Made by a program: the position numbers and the translations under genes. The notes beneath the pieces were generated by a model, which worked only from the letters and a program-made list of their open reading frames with translations, had not been told where the DNA came from and did no database searches. From Streptomyces cadmiisoli (GTDB lineage: Bacteria > Actinomycetota > Actinomycetes > Streptomycetales > Streptomycetaceae), in contig NZ_CP030073.1 of NCBI RefSeq assembly GCF_003261055.1, forward strand, positions 4,216,001 through 4,280,000: a stretch of 64,000 nt of DNA. Direction: 5' to 3'. How positions within the stretch are numbered: the stretch's first letter is position 1; the number at the start of each line of letters is the position of its first letter. Positions 17,611 to 26,929 of the stretch are shown in pieces.

Positions 17611-18564
17611 ATGAGCAAGCAGAGCGGACGCGGGCGCATCGCGGGCCTTCCGGAATGGGACCGATGCGCGGTCATGGGAGTCGTGAACGTGACCCCCGAC
17701 TCCTTCTCCGACGGCGGCCGCTGGTTCGACACCACCGCGGCCGTCAAACACGGCCTCGACCTCGTCGCCGAGGGCGCCGACCTGGTGGACGTGGGCGGCG
17801 AGTCCACCCGCCCGGGCGCCACCCGCGTGGACGAGGCCGAGGAACTGCGGCGTGTCATCCCCGTGGTGCGCGGTCTCGCCTCGGAGGGCGTCGTCACCTC
17901 CGTCGACACGATGCGGGCCAGCGTCGCCGAGCAGGCCCTCGCCGCCGGAGCCGCGCTCGTCAACGACGTCAGCGGCGGCCTCGCCGACCCCGCCATGGTC
18001 CGTGTCGTCGCGGAGGCGGGCGCCCCCTTCGTCGTCATGCACTGGCGCGGATTCCTGGAGGGCGGGAACGTCAAGGGCGTGTACGACGACGTCGTCGCCG
18101 AGGTCGTCGACGAACTCCACGCGCGCGTGGAGGCCGTCCTGGACGGCGGCATCGCCCCCGACCGCATCGTCGTCGACCCCGGTCTCGGCTTCTCCAAGGA
18201 GGCCGAGGACGACCTCACCCTGCTCGCCCACCTCGACCGCCTGCGCGTGCTCGGCCACCCGCTGCTCGTCGCCGCCTCCCGCAAACGGTTCCTGGGGCGG
18301 GTGCTCGCGGGCCCCGAGGGCGCCCCGCCGCCGGCCCGGGAGCGCGACGCCGCGACCGCCGCCGTGTCCGCACTCGCGGCACACGCCGGGGCATGGGCGG
18401 TGCGCGTGCACGAGGTACGCGCGACAGCCGACGCCGTACGGGTCGCGCGCGCCGTGGAAGCGGCGCGCACCGCGGAACACGCGCCTGGGGCACACGACAA
18501 CGCCTACTCCCCCCGAACAGCGCCGCCGGCGGCCGGCACGCGCGGCGCAGAAGGAACCCGGTGA
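17611..18564 (+). CDS. folP: Dihydropteroate synthase
   Basis: Condenses p-aminobenzoate with hydroxymethyl-dihydropterin diphosphate, the sulfonamide target step. 317 residues. Family signatures are intact: MGVVNVTPDSFSDGG (22-36), DVGGESTRPGA, SVDTMRASVA, LVNDVSGG, the HWRG variant of the Met-His loop, DPGLGFSKEAEDDL and VAASRKRFLG. A 30-residue C-terminal tail (about 288-317) rich in Ala, Pro and Thr is extra. ATG 17611 is used because the -10 element TACGCT ends six bases before it; an upstream in-frame ATG at 17572 would lie before the promoter. The stop overlaps the next gene's GTG. folB, folK and a DUF3180 gene follow. Confidence 0.97.
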   Translation: MSKQSGRGRIAGLPEWDRCAVMGVVNVTPDSFSDGGRWFDTTAAVKHGLDLVAEGADLVDVGGESTRPGATRVDEAEELRRVIPVVRGLASEGVVTSVDTMRASVAEQALAAGAALVNDVSGGLADPAMVRVVAEAGAPFVVMHWRGFLEGGNVKGVYDDVVAEVVDELHARVEAVLDGGIAPDRIVVDPGLGFSKEAEDDLTLLAHLDRLRVLGHPLLVAASRKRFLGRVLAGPEGAPPPARERDAATAAVSALAAHAGAWAVRVHEVRATADAVRVARAVEAARTAEHAPGAHDNAYSPRTAPPAAGTRGAEGTR

Positions 18565-19064
18565 GCGCCCCCCACACCGACGTCGAGCAGGTCGAACTCG
18601 CCAACACCGCCTTCTACGAGGCACTGGAACGTGGCGACTTCGACGAGGTGTCCTCCCTCTGGCTCACGCCGACCGACCTGGGTGTCGACGAGACGTACCA
18701 CGATCCCGCCGACACCGGGGTGATCTCCTGCGTGCACCCGGGCTGGCCCGTCCTCACCGGCCGCGGCGAGGTCCTCAGGTCGTACGCGCTGATCATGGCC
18801 AACACGGACTACATCCAGTTCTTCCTCACCGACGTGCACGTCTCCGTCACCGGCGACACCGCCCTGGTGACCTGCACCGAGAACATCCTCAGCGGCGGGC
18901 CCGCCCCCGAGGACGGCGACGGTCCCGGCCCGCTCGTCGGCCAGCTGGTGGTCGCTACCAACGTGTTCCGGCGCACACCCGCGGGCTGGAAGCTCTGGTC
19001 GCACCACGCCTCGCCCGTGCTGGCCGAAACCGACGAGGACGAGGACGACGACACCCCCGCCTGA
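18561..19064 (+). CDS. SnoaL/NTF2-like domain protein in the folate operon
   Basis: 167 residues with the NTF2-like cone fold: ELANTAFYEALERGDFDEVSSLW at the N-terminus, VLTGRGEVLRSYALIM, then alternating strands DVHVSVTGDTALVTCTEN, LVVATNVFRRTPAGWKLWSHHASPV. An acidic Asp/Glu tail ends the protein. No ligand or reaction is known. The unusual WLTPTDLGVDETYHDP loop region and fixed position between folP and folB suggest a folate-related accessory role, but this is inference. GTG 18561 overlaps the folP stop (GTGA), so it is translationally coupled to folP. Confidence 0.85.
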   Translation: MSAPHTDVEQVELANTAFYEALERGDFDEVSSLWLTPTDLGVDETYHDPADTGVISCVHPGWPVLTGRGEVLRSYALIMANTDYIQFFLTDVHVSVTGDTALVTCTENILSGGPAPEDGDGPGPLVGQLVVATNVFRRTPAGWKLWSHHASPVLAETDEDEDDDTPA

Positions 19065-19129
19065 GGGGGTAGGCGGCCCATGAGGGCGTCGGACGGGGCC
19101 CGAAGGAACCAAGAAGTGGTTGGAATCAC

Positions 19130-19175
19130 GAACCCGGGGGTATGGGCGGCTACCAACCCATGAGCCCCCGGGTTC
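19130..19175 (+). terminator. Long two-stage hairpin between the NTF2-like gene and folB
   Basis: GAACCCGGGGG and CCCCCGGGTTC pair perfectly over 11 bp. Inside, ATGGG and CCCAT add a second 5-bp stem around a 10-base loop. It lies 65 bases after the stop and 158 bases before folB. It may be an attenuator or processing site rather than a full stop, since folB belongs to the same pathway. A TAGATT -10-like element follows at about 19258, so folB may also have its own promoter. Confidence 0.6.
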
Positions 19176-19333
19176 CCCGGGGAAAACGCCCGATGAAACC
19201 TCCGACCCCCGACCCGGGCCCGAGCCCCGTGGCCCGGTCCTGTCAGTGCCCGCAGGTAGATTCGGTTCAGGCCGGTGTGCCGTCCGCACACGGTTCGAAC
19301 CGGCCGCAACCGACGATTGCAGGAGTGATTCGC

Positions 19334-19693
19334 GTGGATCGTGTCGAGCTGCGCGGCCTGAAGGCCCGCGGGCACCACGGTGTGTTCCCCAAGGAACGCG
19401 AGGAGGGCCAGACCTTCATCGTGGACCTCGTCCTCGGTCTCGACACCCGGCCGGCCGCCGCCGACGACGACCTGGCGAAGACCGTGCACTACGGCATCGT
19501 GGCGGAGGAGGTCGTCGCCATCGTCGAGGGCGAGCCCGTCAACCTCATCGAGACGCTCGCCGAGCGCATCGCCCAGGCCTGCCTCAAGCACGAAGGGGTC
19601 CAGGAGGTCGAGGTCCGCGTCCACAAGCCGGACGCGCCGATCACCGTGCCCTTCGACGACGTGACCGTCACCATCACCCGGAGCCGAGTATGA
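19334..19693 (+). CDS. folB: Dihydroneopterin aldolase
   Basis: 119 residues, normal length. Converts 7,8-dihydroneopterin to 6-hydroxymethyl-dihydropterin plus glycolaldehyde. Motifs: DRVELRGLKARGHHGVFPKEREEGQTF at the N-terminus (the conserved GxHGVxxxER stretch with catalytic Glu), DLAKTVHYGIVAEEV, LIETLAERIAQACL and the C-terminal VRVHKPDAPI with the family Lys. GTG 19334 is selected because AGGAG lies eight bases upstream; an ATG far upstream at 19142 would place the start inside the hairpin. The stop overlaps the folK ATG. Confidence 0.96.
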   Translation: MDRVELRGLKARGHHGVFPKEREEGQTFIVDLVLGLDTRPAAADDDLAKTVHYGIVAEEVVAIVEGEPVNLIETLAERIAQACLKHEGVQEVEVRVHKPDAPITVPFDDVTVTITRSRV

Positions 19694-20301
19694 CTGCCTC
19701 GTTCACCGAGGGTCACAGCGACCCGACCGTTCAGCCGGTACCCGCCTCCGTCGTCGAGAAGGTCGACGCCGCCGACACCACCCTGCACAACCCGAAACGC
19801 GCCGTGATCTCCATCGGCTCCAACCTCGGCAACCGCCTGGAGACCCTCCAGGGGGCCATCGACGCCCTGGAGGACACCCCGGGCGTGCGCATCAAGGCCG
19901 TCTCCCCGGTCTACGAGACGGAGCCGTGGGGCGTCCAGCCCGGCAGCCAGCCCTCGTACTTCAACGCGGTCGTGGTCCTCAAGACCACCCTGCCCCCGTC
20001 CTCCCTGCTGGAGCGGGCGCACGCGGTCGAGGAGGCCTTCCACCGGGTCCGGGACGAGCACTGGGGCCCGCGCACCCTCGACGTCGACATCGTCGCGTAC
20101 GCCGACGTCGTCTCCGACGACCCGCACCTCACCCTCCCCCACCCGCGCGCCCACGAACGGGCCTTCGTCCTGGCGCCCTGGCACGACGTGGACCCCGAGG
20201 CCCAGTTGCCCGGCCGCGGCGCGGTGGCCGAGCTCCTCGGCGCTGTCACCCGCGACGGCGTCGCCCCCCGCGCGGACCTGGAACTCCGGCTGCCCGAGTA
20301 G
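19690..20301 (+). CDS. folK: 6-hydroxymethyl-7,8-dihydropterin pyrophosphokinase
   Basis: 203 residues, longer than the usual 160 because of a ~35-residue N-terminal extension (TEGHSDPTVQPVPASVV). Transfers pyrophosphate from ATP to hydroxymethyl-dihydropterin. Core motifs: VISIGSNLGNRLETLQ, VSPVYETEPWG, YFNAVVVLKTTL and the signature HWGPRTLDVDIV with the two magnesium-binding Asp, then LPHPRAHERAFVLAPW. ATG overlaps the folB stop. Product feeds FolP encoded just upstream. Confidence 0.96.
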   Translation: MTASFTEGHSDPTVQPVPASVVEKVDAADTTLHNPKRAVISIGSNLGNRLETLQGAIDALEDTPGVRIKAVSPVYETEPWGVQPGSQPSYFNAVVVLKTTLPPSSLLERAHAVEEAFHRVRDEHWGPRTLDVDIVAYADVVSDDPHLTLPHPRAHERAFVLAPWHDVDPEAQLPGRGAVAELLGAVTRDGVAPRADLELRLPE

Positions 20302-20395
20302 TCGTTAAGGTCGAGACGGCCACGTCGAGACGACACAGGGAGAGCCGGACCGGTCAGGCCGACCGGACCCCGGCCCGGGGAGCTGAAGGGACACC

Positions 20396-20884
20396 GTGAG
20401 AGAGCTGCGCATCAGGGTGCTGGTCGGGCTGTTCGTCGTCTCGGGGGTGCTCTCCTGGGCCGGCGCCCGCCTGTGGAACTCGGTGGGCACGCTCCCCAGC
20501 GTCCCCTTGGCCGCGCCCATCGTCCTCGCCCTGATCGCCGTGGTCCTGCTCGCCACGGCGCTCTCCTTGCGCGGCCGGCTGAAGGCCCAGCGCGAGCGCC
20601 GTCCCGGCGCCAAGGGCGTCGATCCCCTGATGGCGGCCCGCGCCGTCGTCTTCGGCCACGCCAGTGCCCTGGTCGCCGCCCTGGTCGCCGGGGTGTACGG
20701 CGGCACCGGCGTCTTCCTGCTGGAGTCCCTGGAGTTCCCCGCCCGCCGCGACCAGGCCATCTACGCCGGCTTCTCGGTCCTGGCCGCCATCGGCGTCATA
20801 GCGGCCGCCATCTTCCTGGAGCGCGTGTGCAAGCTCCCGGAGGACGACGACCACGACAACACGGGAGCGGCACCCGCCGAGTAA
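20396..20884 (+). CDS. DUF3180 membrane protein of the folate cluster
   Basis: 162 residues, four membrane helices (about 6-23, 38-57, 83-103, 119-141) and a short acidic cytosolic C-terminus. No catalytic motif. DUF3180 genes follow folK in many Actinobacteria, including mycobacteria, so the tie to folate or to the adjacent pan genes is conserved but unexplained. GTG 20396 has GAAGGGA at suitable distance. It converges on folE with only 23 bp between stops, containing a short GC hairpin (CGCGCGC/GCGCGCG) that may serve both directions. Confidence 0.88.
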   Translation: MRELRIRVLVGLFVVSGVLSWAGARLWNSVGTLPSVPLAAPIVLALIAVVLLATALSLRGRLKAQRERRPGAKGVDPLMAARAVVFGHASALVAALVAGVYGGTGVFLLESLEFPARRDQAIYAGFSVLAAIGVIAAAIFLERVCKLPEDDDHDNTGAAPAE

Positions 20885-20907
20885 CGTCCACGCGCGCGAG
20901 CGCGCGG

Positions 20908-21513
20908 TCAGCGCGCCATGATCAGGCTCATCGCCTCGTTGCGCGTCGCGGCGTCCCGCAGCTGACCGCGCACCGCCGAGGTGATGGTCTGCGCGCCGGG
21001 CTTGCGGATCCCCCGCATCGACATGCACATGTGCTCGCACTCGACCACGACGATCACCCCGCGCGGCTCCAGGATCTCCATCAGGGAGTCCGCGATCTGC
21101 GTCGTGAGCCGCTCCTGCACCTGCGGTCGGCGGGCATAGACATCCACGAGCCTGGCCAGCTTGGACAGACCGGTGATCTTGCCGCTGGTCGCCGGAATGT
21201 AGCCGACGTGGGCGACACCCCGGAACGGCACCAGGTGGTGCTCACAGGTCGAGTACACCTCGATGTCCTTCACGAGCACCATCTCGTCGTGCCCGATGTC
21301 GAAGGTGGTCGTCAGCACGTCCTGGGGCTTCTGCCACAGTCCCGCGAATATCTCCTTGTACGCCCGCGCCACTCGCGCCGGCGTCTCCCGCAGGCCCTCG
21401 CGGTCGGGGTCTTCGCCGACCGCGATCAGGAGTTCGCGTACGGCGTTCTCGGCGCGCTTCTCGTCGAACTCGCCGATCGTGCCCTCGCCGTCCAGCGTCA
21501 CGGGGTCGGTCAT
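20908..21513 (-). CDS. folE: GTP cyclohydrolase I
   Basis: 201 residues. Converts GTP to 7,8-dihydroneopterin triphosphate, the entry to folate synthesis. Zinc ligands and active-site residues are present: [20 protein letters not shown] (Cys90, His92/His93), then [18 protein letters not shown] with Cys163; [22 protein letters not shown] completes the pattern. ATG 21513 is preferred to an earlier in-frame start because it gives a normal-length N-terminus. It lies downstream of the ftsH terminator and so has its own promoter in 21514-21576. It points away from ftsH's promoter and converges on DUF3180. Confidence 0.96.
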   Translation of the reverse strand: MTDPVTLDGEGTIGEFDEKRAENAVRELLIAVGEDPDREGLRETPARVARAYKEIFAGLWQKPQDVLTTTFDIGHDEMVLVKDIEVYSTCEHHLVPFRGVAHVGYIPATSGKITGLSKLARLVDVYARRPQVQERLTTQIADSLMEILEPRGVIVVVECEHMCMSMRGIRKPGAQTITSAVRGQLRDAATRNEAMSLIMAR

Positions 21514-21576
21514 GTGGTGCCTCGTTCCTGTCCTGTCACGCGTGGGAGCACGCGTCCTGTCTGCGGGCATACGACG

Positions 21577-21618
21577 ATGCCGCGCCTCCCCAGGCTAGAA
21601 CCAGGGGAGGCGCGGCAT
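21577..21618 (-). terminator. Strong terminator of ftsH
   Basis: ATGCCGCGCCTCCCC and GGGGAGGCGCGGCAT form a perfect 15-bp stem with a 12-base loop, 38 bases beyond the ftsH stop codon on the minus strand. It separates ftsH from folE. Confidence 0.85.
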
Positions 21619-21655
21619 TCATTCCGGGCCTTTCGGGCCGCCGAGGCGGCTCGGC

Positions 21656-23695
21656 TCAGGCTTCCGGGCGGTCCTCCGGGGTTGCCGGTTCCGCCGCGGG
21701 CGCGGGCTCGGCCGCCGTCGTCTTCGCGGTGATCGCCGCCGTCGCGCCGTTCGCACCGTTCGTCAGGGCCAGCTCCTTGGGGGAGAGCACCGGCGGACGG
21801 GTGGAGGGCGTACGCCGGGAGGAGCCGGTCCACGCGGGACGCGGCGGACGCTTGACGATCGGGGCGAAGACCTCGGCGATCTCCTCCTTGCCCAGGGTCT
21901 CCTTCTCCAGCAGGGCCAGGACGAGGTTGTCCAGGACGTCGCGGTTCTCGACCAGGATCTCCCAGGCCTCGTTGTGCGCCGTCTCGATCAGCTTCTTGAC
22001 CTCTTCGTCGACGAGCGCCGCGACCTCCTCGGAGTAGTCGCGCTGGTGCGCCATCTCACGTCCGAGGAACGGCTCGCTGTTGTCGCCGCCGAACTTGATC
22101 GCGCCCAGCCGCTCCGTCATGCCGTACTGCGTGACCATCGCGCGGGCCAGGTTGGTGGCCTTCTCGATGTCGTTGGCGGCACCCGTGGTCGGGTCGTGGA
22201 AGACCAGTTCCTCGGCCGCGCGGCCGCCCAGCATGTAGGCGAGCTGGTCGAGCATCTCGTTGCGCGTGGTCGAGTACTTGTCCTCGTCGGGCAGGACCAT
22301 CGTGTAACCGAGGGCTCGGCCGCGGGACAGGATCGTGATCTTGTGGACCGGGTCGGAGTTCGGTGAGGCCGCCGCGACCAGGGCGTGTCCGCCCTCGTGG
22401 TACGCGGTGATCTTCTTCTCCTTGTCCGACATGATCCGGGTCCGCTTCTGCGGGCCCGCCACGACGCGGTCGATGGCCTCGTCGAGCATCTTGTTGTCGA
22501 CCAGCTTCTGGTCGCTGCGGGCCGTCAGCAGGGCGGCCTCGTTCAGCACGTTCGCCAGGTCGGCGCCGGTCATGCCGGGGGTGCGGCGGGCGACGGCCGA
22601 CAGGTCGACGTCCGGAGCGACCGGCTTGCCCTTCTGGTGGACCTTGAGGATCTCCAGACGGCCCTGCATGTCCGGGCGGTCGACCGCGATCTGGCGGTCG
22701 AAGCGGCCGGGACGCAGAAGCGCCGGGTCGAGGATGTCGGGCCGGTTCGTCGCGGCGATGAGGATCACGCCGCCCTTGACGTCGAAGCCGTCCATCTCGA
22801 CGAGCAGCTGGTTCAGGGTCTGCTCACGCTCGTCGTGACCACCGCCGAGGCCGGCGCCGCGGTGGCGGCCGACCGCGTCGATCTCGTCGACGAAGACGAT
22901 CGCGGGGGCGTTCGCCTTGGCCTGCTCGAACAGGTCACGGACACGGGAGGCACCGACACCGACGAACATCTCGACGAAGTCGGAACCCGAGATCGAGTAG
23001 AAGGGGACGCCCGCCTCGCCCGCGACGGCGCGCGCGAGCAGCGTCTTGCCCGTACCGGGCGGGCCGTAGAGCAGCACGCCCTTGGGGATCTTGGCGCCGA
23101 CGGCCTGGAACTTGGCCGGCTCCTGGAGGAACTCCTTGATCTCCTGGAGCTCCTCGACGGCCTCGTCGGCACCCGCGACGTCCGAGAAGGTCGTCTTCGG
23201 GGTGTCCTTGGTGATGAGCTTGGCCTTGGACTTGCCGAAGTTCATGACCCGGGAGCCGCCGCCCTGCATCTGATTCATCAGGAACAGGAAGACGACCACG
23301 ATGAGGACGAAGGGGAGCAGCGAGAGCAGGATCCCGACCAACGGGTTCTGCTTCGACGGCGAGACGGTGTAACCGTCCGGGATCTGCTTGTCCTGGTACT
23401 TGGTCTGCAGCGTGTTGGCGATGGTCACGCCCTGGTCGCCGATGTAGCTCGCCTGGATCTTCGAGCTGTTCTCGACCTTCTCGCCGTCCTTGAGCGTGAC
23501 CTTGATGGTCTGCTCGTCGCCGGTGGTCAGCTTGGCCGCTTCGACCCGGTTGTCATTGATCGCCTGGACGACCTGGCCGGTGTCCACCGTCTTGTAGCCG
23601 CCGGACGAGCCGACGACCTGCATCAACACGACCACGGCAAGGACGGCCAGCACGATCCACATGACCGGCCCACGGAAGTATCGCTTCACGTCCAT
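21656..23695 (-). CDS. ftsH: ATP-dependent zinc metalloprotease FtsH
   Basis: 679 residues. Membrane-anchored AAA+ protease for quality control of membrane and short-lived cytosolic proteins. Two membrane helices (about 10-28 and 120-140) flank an extracytoplasmic domain. The AAA module has Walker A GPPGTGKT (211-218), Walker [12 protein letters not shown] (267-275), the pore motif [10 protein letters not shown] and [23 protein letters not shown]. The M41 zinc site is HEGGH (433-437). A C-terminal Pro/Ala/Thr tail is added. The start is uncertain: ATG 23695 gives the usual MDVKRYF start but no ribosome site; ATG 23731 is also in frame. hpt and tilS lie upstream in the same direction. Confidence 0.97.
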   Translation of the reverse strand: MDVKRYFRGPVMWIVLAVLAVVVLMQVVGSSGGYKTVDTGQVVQAINDNRVEAAKLTTGDEQTIKVTLKDGEKVENSSKIQASYIGDQGVTIANTLQTKYQDKQIPDGYTVSPSKQNPLVGILLSLLPFVLIVVVFLFLMNQMQGGGSRVMNFGKSKAKLITKDTPKTTFSDVAGADEAVEELQEIKEFLQEPAKFQAVGAKIPKGVLLYGPPGTGKTLLARAVAGEAGVPFYSISGSDFVEMFVGVGASRVRDLFEQAKANAPAIVFVDEIDAVGRHRGAGLGGGHDEREQTLNQLLVEMDGFDVKGGVILIAATNRPDILDPALLRPGRFDRQIAVDRPDMQGRLEILKVHQKGKPVAPDVDLSAVARRTPGMTGADLANVLNEAALLTARSDQKLVDNKMLDEAIDRVVAGPQKRTRIMSDKEKKITAYHEGGHALVAAASPNSDPVHKITILSRGRALGYTMVLPDEDKYSTTRNEMLDQLAYMLGGRAAEELVFHDPTTGAANDIEKATNLARAMVTQYGMTERLGAIKFGGDNSEPFLGREMAHQRDYSEEVAALVDEEVKKLIETAHNEAWEILVENRDVLDNLVLALLEKETLGKEEIAEVFAPIVKRPPRPAWTGSSRRTPSTRPPVLSPKELALTNGANGATAAITAKTTAAEPAPAAEPATPEDRPEA

Positions 23696-23882
23696 CCATA
23701 CGGAGCGGTGTCGCCCCGTCCCTCCTGCCATAGTGAGTTTGATAAAGACAGTTCTTCTGACGGTACCCCAGCATTGTTGCCCGAAGCCGCACGGGACGGC
23801 TGGCAATCCCGTCTCTGCATGCTCCAACGGCGCGGAACCCGCTGGGGTTCCCGGTCGTCTTCCAGGGCTTGGCCCGAGTGAC

Positions 23883-24443
23883 TCAGCCGCCGTAGACGTG
23901 GGGCGCGAGCGTACCGACGAACGGGAGGTTGCGGTACTTCTCGGCATAGTCGAGGCCGTAGCCCACGACGAACTCGCTGGGGATGTCGAAACCGACCCAT
24001 TCCACGTCGATCGCCACCTTCGCGGCCTCCGGCTTGCGCAGCAGCGTGCACACCTTCAGGGAGGCGGGCTCGCGCGAGCCGAGGTTGGAGATCAGCCACG
24101 ACAGGGTCAGGCCGGAGTCGATGATGTCCTCGACGATCAGGACGTGCTTGCCCTTGATGTCGGTGTCGAGGTCCTTGAGGATCCGCACCACACCGGAGGA
24201 CTGGGTGCCCGCGCCGTACGACGAGACGGCCATCCAGTCCATGGTGACGGGGGTGGACAGCGCCCGGGCGAGGTCCGCCATCACCATCACCGCGCCCTTG
24301 AGGACACCGACGATGAGCAGGTCCTTGCCCGCGTACTCAGCGTCGATCTTCGCGGCCAGCTCGCCGAGCTTCGCGTCGATCTCTTCTTTGGTGATGAGTA
24401 CCTGCTGGAGGTCGGCACCCATGTCTTTCGCGTCCACCCGCAT
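23883..24443 (-). CDS. hpt: Hypoxanthine phosphoribosyltransferase
   Basis: 186 residues. Purine salvage: hypoxanthine or guanine plus PRPP gives IMP or GMP. The PRPP-binding loop VEDIIDSG is at 104-111; [17 protein letters not shown] supplies the pyrophosphate loop; [27 protein letters not shown] is the base-binding and C-terminal flexible region. ATG 24443 is preferred ([16 protein letters not shown]); GTG 24461 and ATG 24422 are possible alternatives. tilS ends 63 bases upstream. The order tilS-hpt-ftsH is conserved across Gram-positive bacteria. Confidence 0.96.
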   Translation of the reverse strand: MRVDAKDMGADLQQVLITKEEIDAKLGELAAKIDAEYAGKDLLIVGVLKGAVMVMADLARALSTPVTMDWMAVSSYGAGTQSSGVVRILKDLDTDIKGKHVLIVEDIIDSGLTLSWLISNLGSREPASLKVCTLLRKPEAAKVAIDVEWVGFDIPSEFVVGYGLDYAEKYRNLPFVGTLAPHVYGG

Positions 24444-24506
24444 CACTTTCGGTCGTCCCACCGGCTGTCCGTCCCCTTTGTCGGGGCCGTCAGCGGGGGT
24501 CCGGAT

Positions 24507-25556
24507 TCAGCCTTGCCGAATCACCAGTCTGCCACCCTGCCGCTGGGCGACGACTTTGCCCGGGAGATTGATGGCCCCCTGGCCGCGCCAGCCCGTGATC
24601 AGCCGGTCCACTTCCTCGATGTGGCGGGCGAACAGCGAACCGGCCGGGGCCCCGGCCTCGATGGCCGCCCGGCGCAGGATCCGGCGCCGTACCGCGGGGG
24701 GCAGCGCGTAGAGCTTGGCGCACTCCAGCAGGCCGGCCGCGTCCCGGACCGAGGCCTCGGCCTGACTGGCCCAGGTGTCGAGGGCGTCGGCGTCGTCGCG
24801 GGACAGCTGTGCCGTACGGGCGAGCGCCTCCACGACCCCTTTGCCCAGCGCCTTCTCCAGGGCGGGCAGGCCCTCGTGCCGCAGCCGCGACCGGGTGTAC
24901 GCCGGGTCCGCGTTGTGCGGGTCGTCCCAGACCGGCAGGGACTGGACCATGCAGGCCTTGCGGGCGGTCTGCCGGTCGAGCTGGAGGAAGGGGCGGCGGT
25001 AACGGCCGTCGGCCCCCGAGACCGCGGCCATCCCGGACAGGGAGCGGATGCCCGAACCGCGGGCCAGGCCCAGCAGGACGGTTTCGGCCTGGTCGTCGCG
25101 GGTGTGGCCGAGCAGCACGGCGACGGCCGAGTGGCGCTTCGCGGCCGCGTCGAGGGCGGCGTAGCGCGCGTCGCGGGCCGCGGCTTCCGGGCCGCCGTCA
25201 CGGCCGACGCGCACGGTGATGGACTCGACCGGTTCCAGGCCGAGTTCGCGCATCCGCAGGGCGACCTCCTCGGCCCGCACGTCGGAGCCGGCCTGGAGGC
25301 CGTGGTCGACCGTGATCCCGCCGGCGCGCATGCCGAGCTTGGGCGCCTCGAACGCGAGTGCGGAGGCGAGCGCCATGGAGTCGGCACCGCCGGAGCAGGC
25401 CACGAGCACGAGCGGCGACGCGGGACGCCCGGGGGCAGTCCGCTCGGAGTCGTGAGGGCTCGGCTCGGAGGTGCCGGAGAAGTATTCGGTGAGGATGTCG
25501 TGGAGGACGCGGCGGACGGCCAGGCGTATCGCCGCGACCGCAGGATGGGGACCCAT
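24507..25556 (-). CDS. tilS: tRNA(Ile)-lysidine synthetase
   Basis: 349 residues. Adds lysine to the wobble cytidine of tRNA-Ile(CAU), changing both codon and amino-acid identity; essential. PP-loop SGGADS at 55-60 (ATP pyrophosphatase), then [42 protein letters not shown] and [35 protein letters not shown]. The C-terminal region is short, as in other actinobacteria. ATG 25556 follows AAGGGAACC, and the shorter alternatives would cut the N-terminus. About 25 extra residues ([25 protein letters not shown]) sit before the PP-loop. Confidence 0.95.
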   Translation of the reverse strand: MGPHPAVAAIRLAVRRVLHDILTEYFSGTSEPSPHDSERTAPGRPASPLVLVACSGGADSMALASALAFEAPKLGMRAGGITVDHGLQAGSDVRAEEVALRMRELGLEPVESITVRVGRDGGPEAAARDARYAALDAAAKRHSAVAVLLGHTRDDQAETVLLGLARGSGIRSLSGMAAVSGADGRYRRPFLQLDRQTARKACMVQSLPVWDDPHNADPAYTRSRLRHEGLPALEKALGKGVVEALARTAQLSRDDADALDTWASQAEASVRDAAGLLECAKLYALPPAVRRRILRRAAIEAGAPAGSLFARHIEEVDRLITGWRGQGAINLPGKVVAQRQGGRLVIRQG

Positions 25557-25749
25557 GTCCGGTTCCCTTCATGAAGTTGTCGGGGGGTGAGCCCGAGTGT
25601 CGGTCACTCAGAGTGTGTAGATGGTGACAGAACCGGGCCGTTCCCCGAGCATTGCACGCCTACCCATGGCTCACGGTCCCTCGGACGGGTGATTGGTGGG
25701 GCGTTCGCCTGCCGCCCGCAGGATCCGGTTCACCACGTCTCCCCCGGGC

Positions 25750-26883
25750 TCACGCCTCGCCCTTGCGGTGCACCCGCGCGATCCAGTCCGCCGGTTTGGA
25801 GATCTCCGCCTTGGTGGGAAGGGTGTTCGGGGAGGTCCACACACGGTTGAAGCCGTCCGTACCGACCTCGTCGACGACGGCCCGCACGAAGCGTTCACCG
25901 TCGCGGTACTGCCGCAGCTTGGCGTCCAGTCCGAGCAGCTTGCGCAGCGCGAGGTCCAGCCGGGAGGCGCCCTTGGCGCGGCGCTGCTGGAACTTCTCGC
26001 GGATCTCCGCGACGCTGCCGACGACCTCCGGACCGACCCCGTCCATCACGAAGTCGGCGTGGCCCTCCAGCAGGGACATCACCGCGGTGAGACGGCCGAG
26101 GATCTCCCGCTGCGCGGGCGTCTGCACGATTTCCACCAGGGACCGGCCGCCGTCCTCCTCCTCGCCCTCGGGGCGGCCCCCGGCCAGGGACTGGGCGGCC
26201 TCCCGGATGCGCTCCAGGACGGTCATGGGGTCGACGTCGGTCTCCCCGAGGAAGGCCTGGATCTCGCCCTCCAGGTGATCGCGGAGCCAGGGCACGGCCG
26301 AGAACTGCGTGCGGTGGGTCTCCTCGTGCAGGCACACCCACAGGCGGAAGTCGTGCGGCTGCACGTCGAGTTCGCGCTCCACGTGCACGATGTTCGGCGC
26401 GACCAGCAGCAGCCGTCCGCCGCCGTTCGCGCCCGCCGGGAGCTCACGGGTGGCCGGCGCGAAGGTCTCGTACTGGCCGAGGACCCGGGAGGCCAGGAAG
26501 GAGAGCAGCATGCCGAGTTCGACACCGGTGACCTTGCCGCCGACGGCGCCGAGGACCGCTCCGCCGGGCGAGGTGCCGCGCCGTTCCTGCATCTTGTCCA
26601 GCAGGGGCTTGAGGATCTCCCGGAACCCGGCGACGTTCGCCCGGACCCAGCCCGGACGGTCGACCACGAGGACCGGGGTGTCGTGGGTCTCCTCCGTGCC
26701 CATCCGGGTGAATGCGCGGACGTGTTCCTCGGAGGCCTTGGCGTGCCGGCGAAGCTCCGCGACGACGGCCCGGGCCTCGTCGCGGGTCACCTCGGGGCCC
26801 GGCCTCACGAGCCGGGTCGCGGTCGCCACCGCGAGATTCCAGTCGACCATCCCAGCAGATGCCGCACCACCGATGCTCGTCAT
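25750..26883 (-). CDS. Zincin-like metalloprotease, DUF2342 family
   Basis: 377 residues. A zinc-binding HEETH motif at 186-190 (LWVCLHEETHRTQF) with the likely third ligand in MSLLEGHADFVMDG about 90 residues later. The family is restricted mainly to Actinobacteria and is sometimes annotated as F420-biosynthesis associated, without experimental support that I know of. No signal peptide, so it acts inside the cell. The neighbour order tilS - this gene - dacB - ppa matches that of mycobacteria (Rv3625c-Rv3628). The 193 bp downstream, up to tilS, show no other gene. Confidence 0.88.
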   Translation of the reverse strand: MTSIGGAASAGMVDWNLAVATATRLVRPGPEVTRDEARAVVAELRRHAKASEEHVRAFTRMGTEETHDTPVLVVDRPGWVRANVAGFREILKPLLDKMQERRGTSPGGAVLGAVGGKVTGVELGMLLSFLASRVLGQYETFAPATRELPAGANGGGRLLLVAPNIVHVERELDVQPHDFRLWVCLHEETHRTQFSAVPWLRDHLEGEIQAFLGETDVDPMTVLERIREAAQSLAGGRPEGEEEDGGRSLVEIVQTPAQREILGRLTAVMSLLEGHADFVMDGVGPEVVGSVAEIREKFQQRRAKGASRLDLALRKLLGLDAKLRQYRDGERFVRAVVDEVGTDGFNRVWTSPNTLPTKAEISKPADWIARVHRKGEA

Positions 26884-26929
26884 GCGTCAACGGTACGTGA
26901 GCGTTCCCGCTCGGGGCAGGCCGTGACGG

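Noticed and set aside
15922..18624. 900-codon minus-strand frame opposite folP and the lipid-synthase-like gene
   Set aside because: No domain, very high Arg/Gly/Ala content, and exact shadow of genes with clear motifs.
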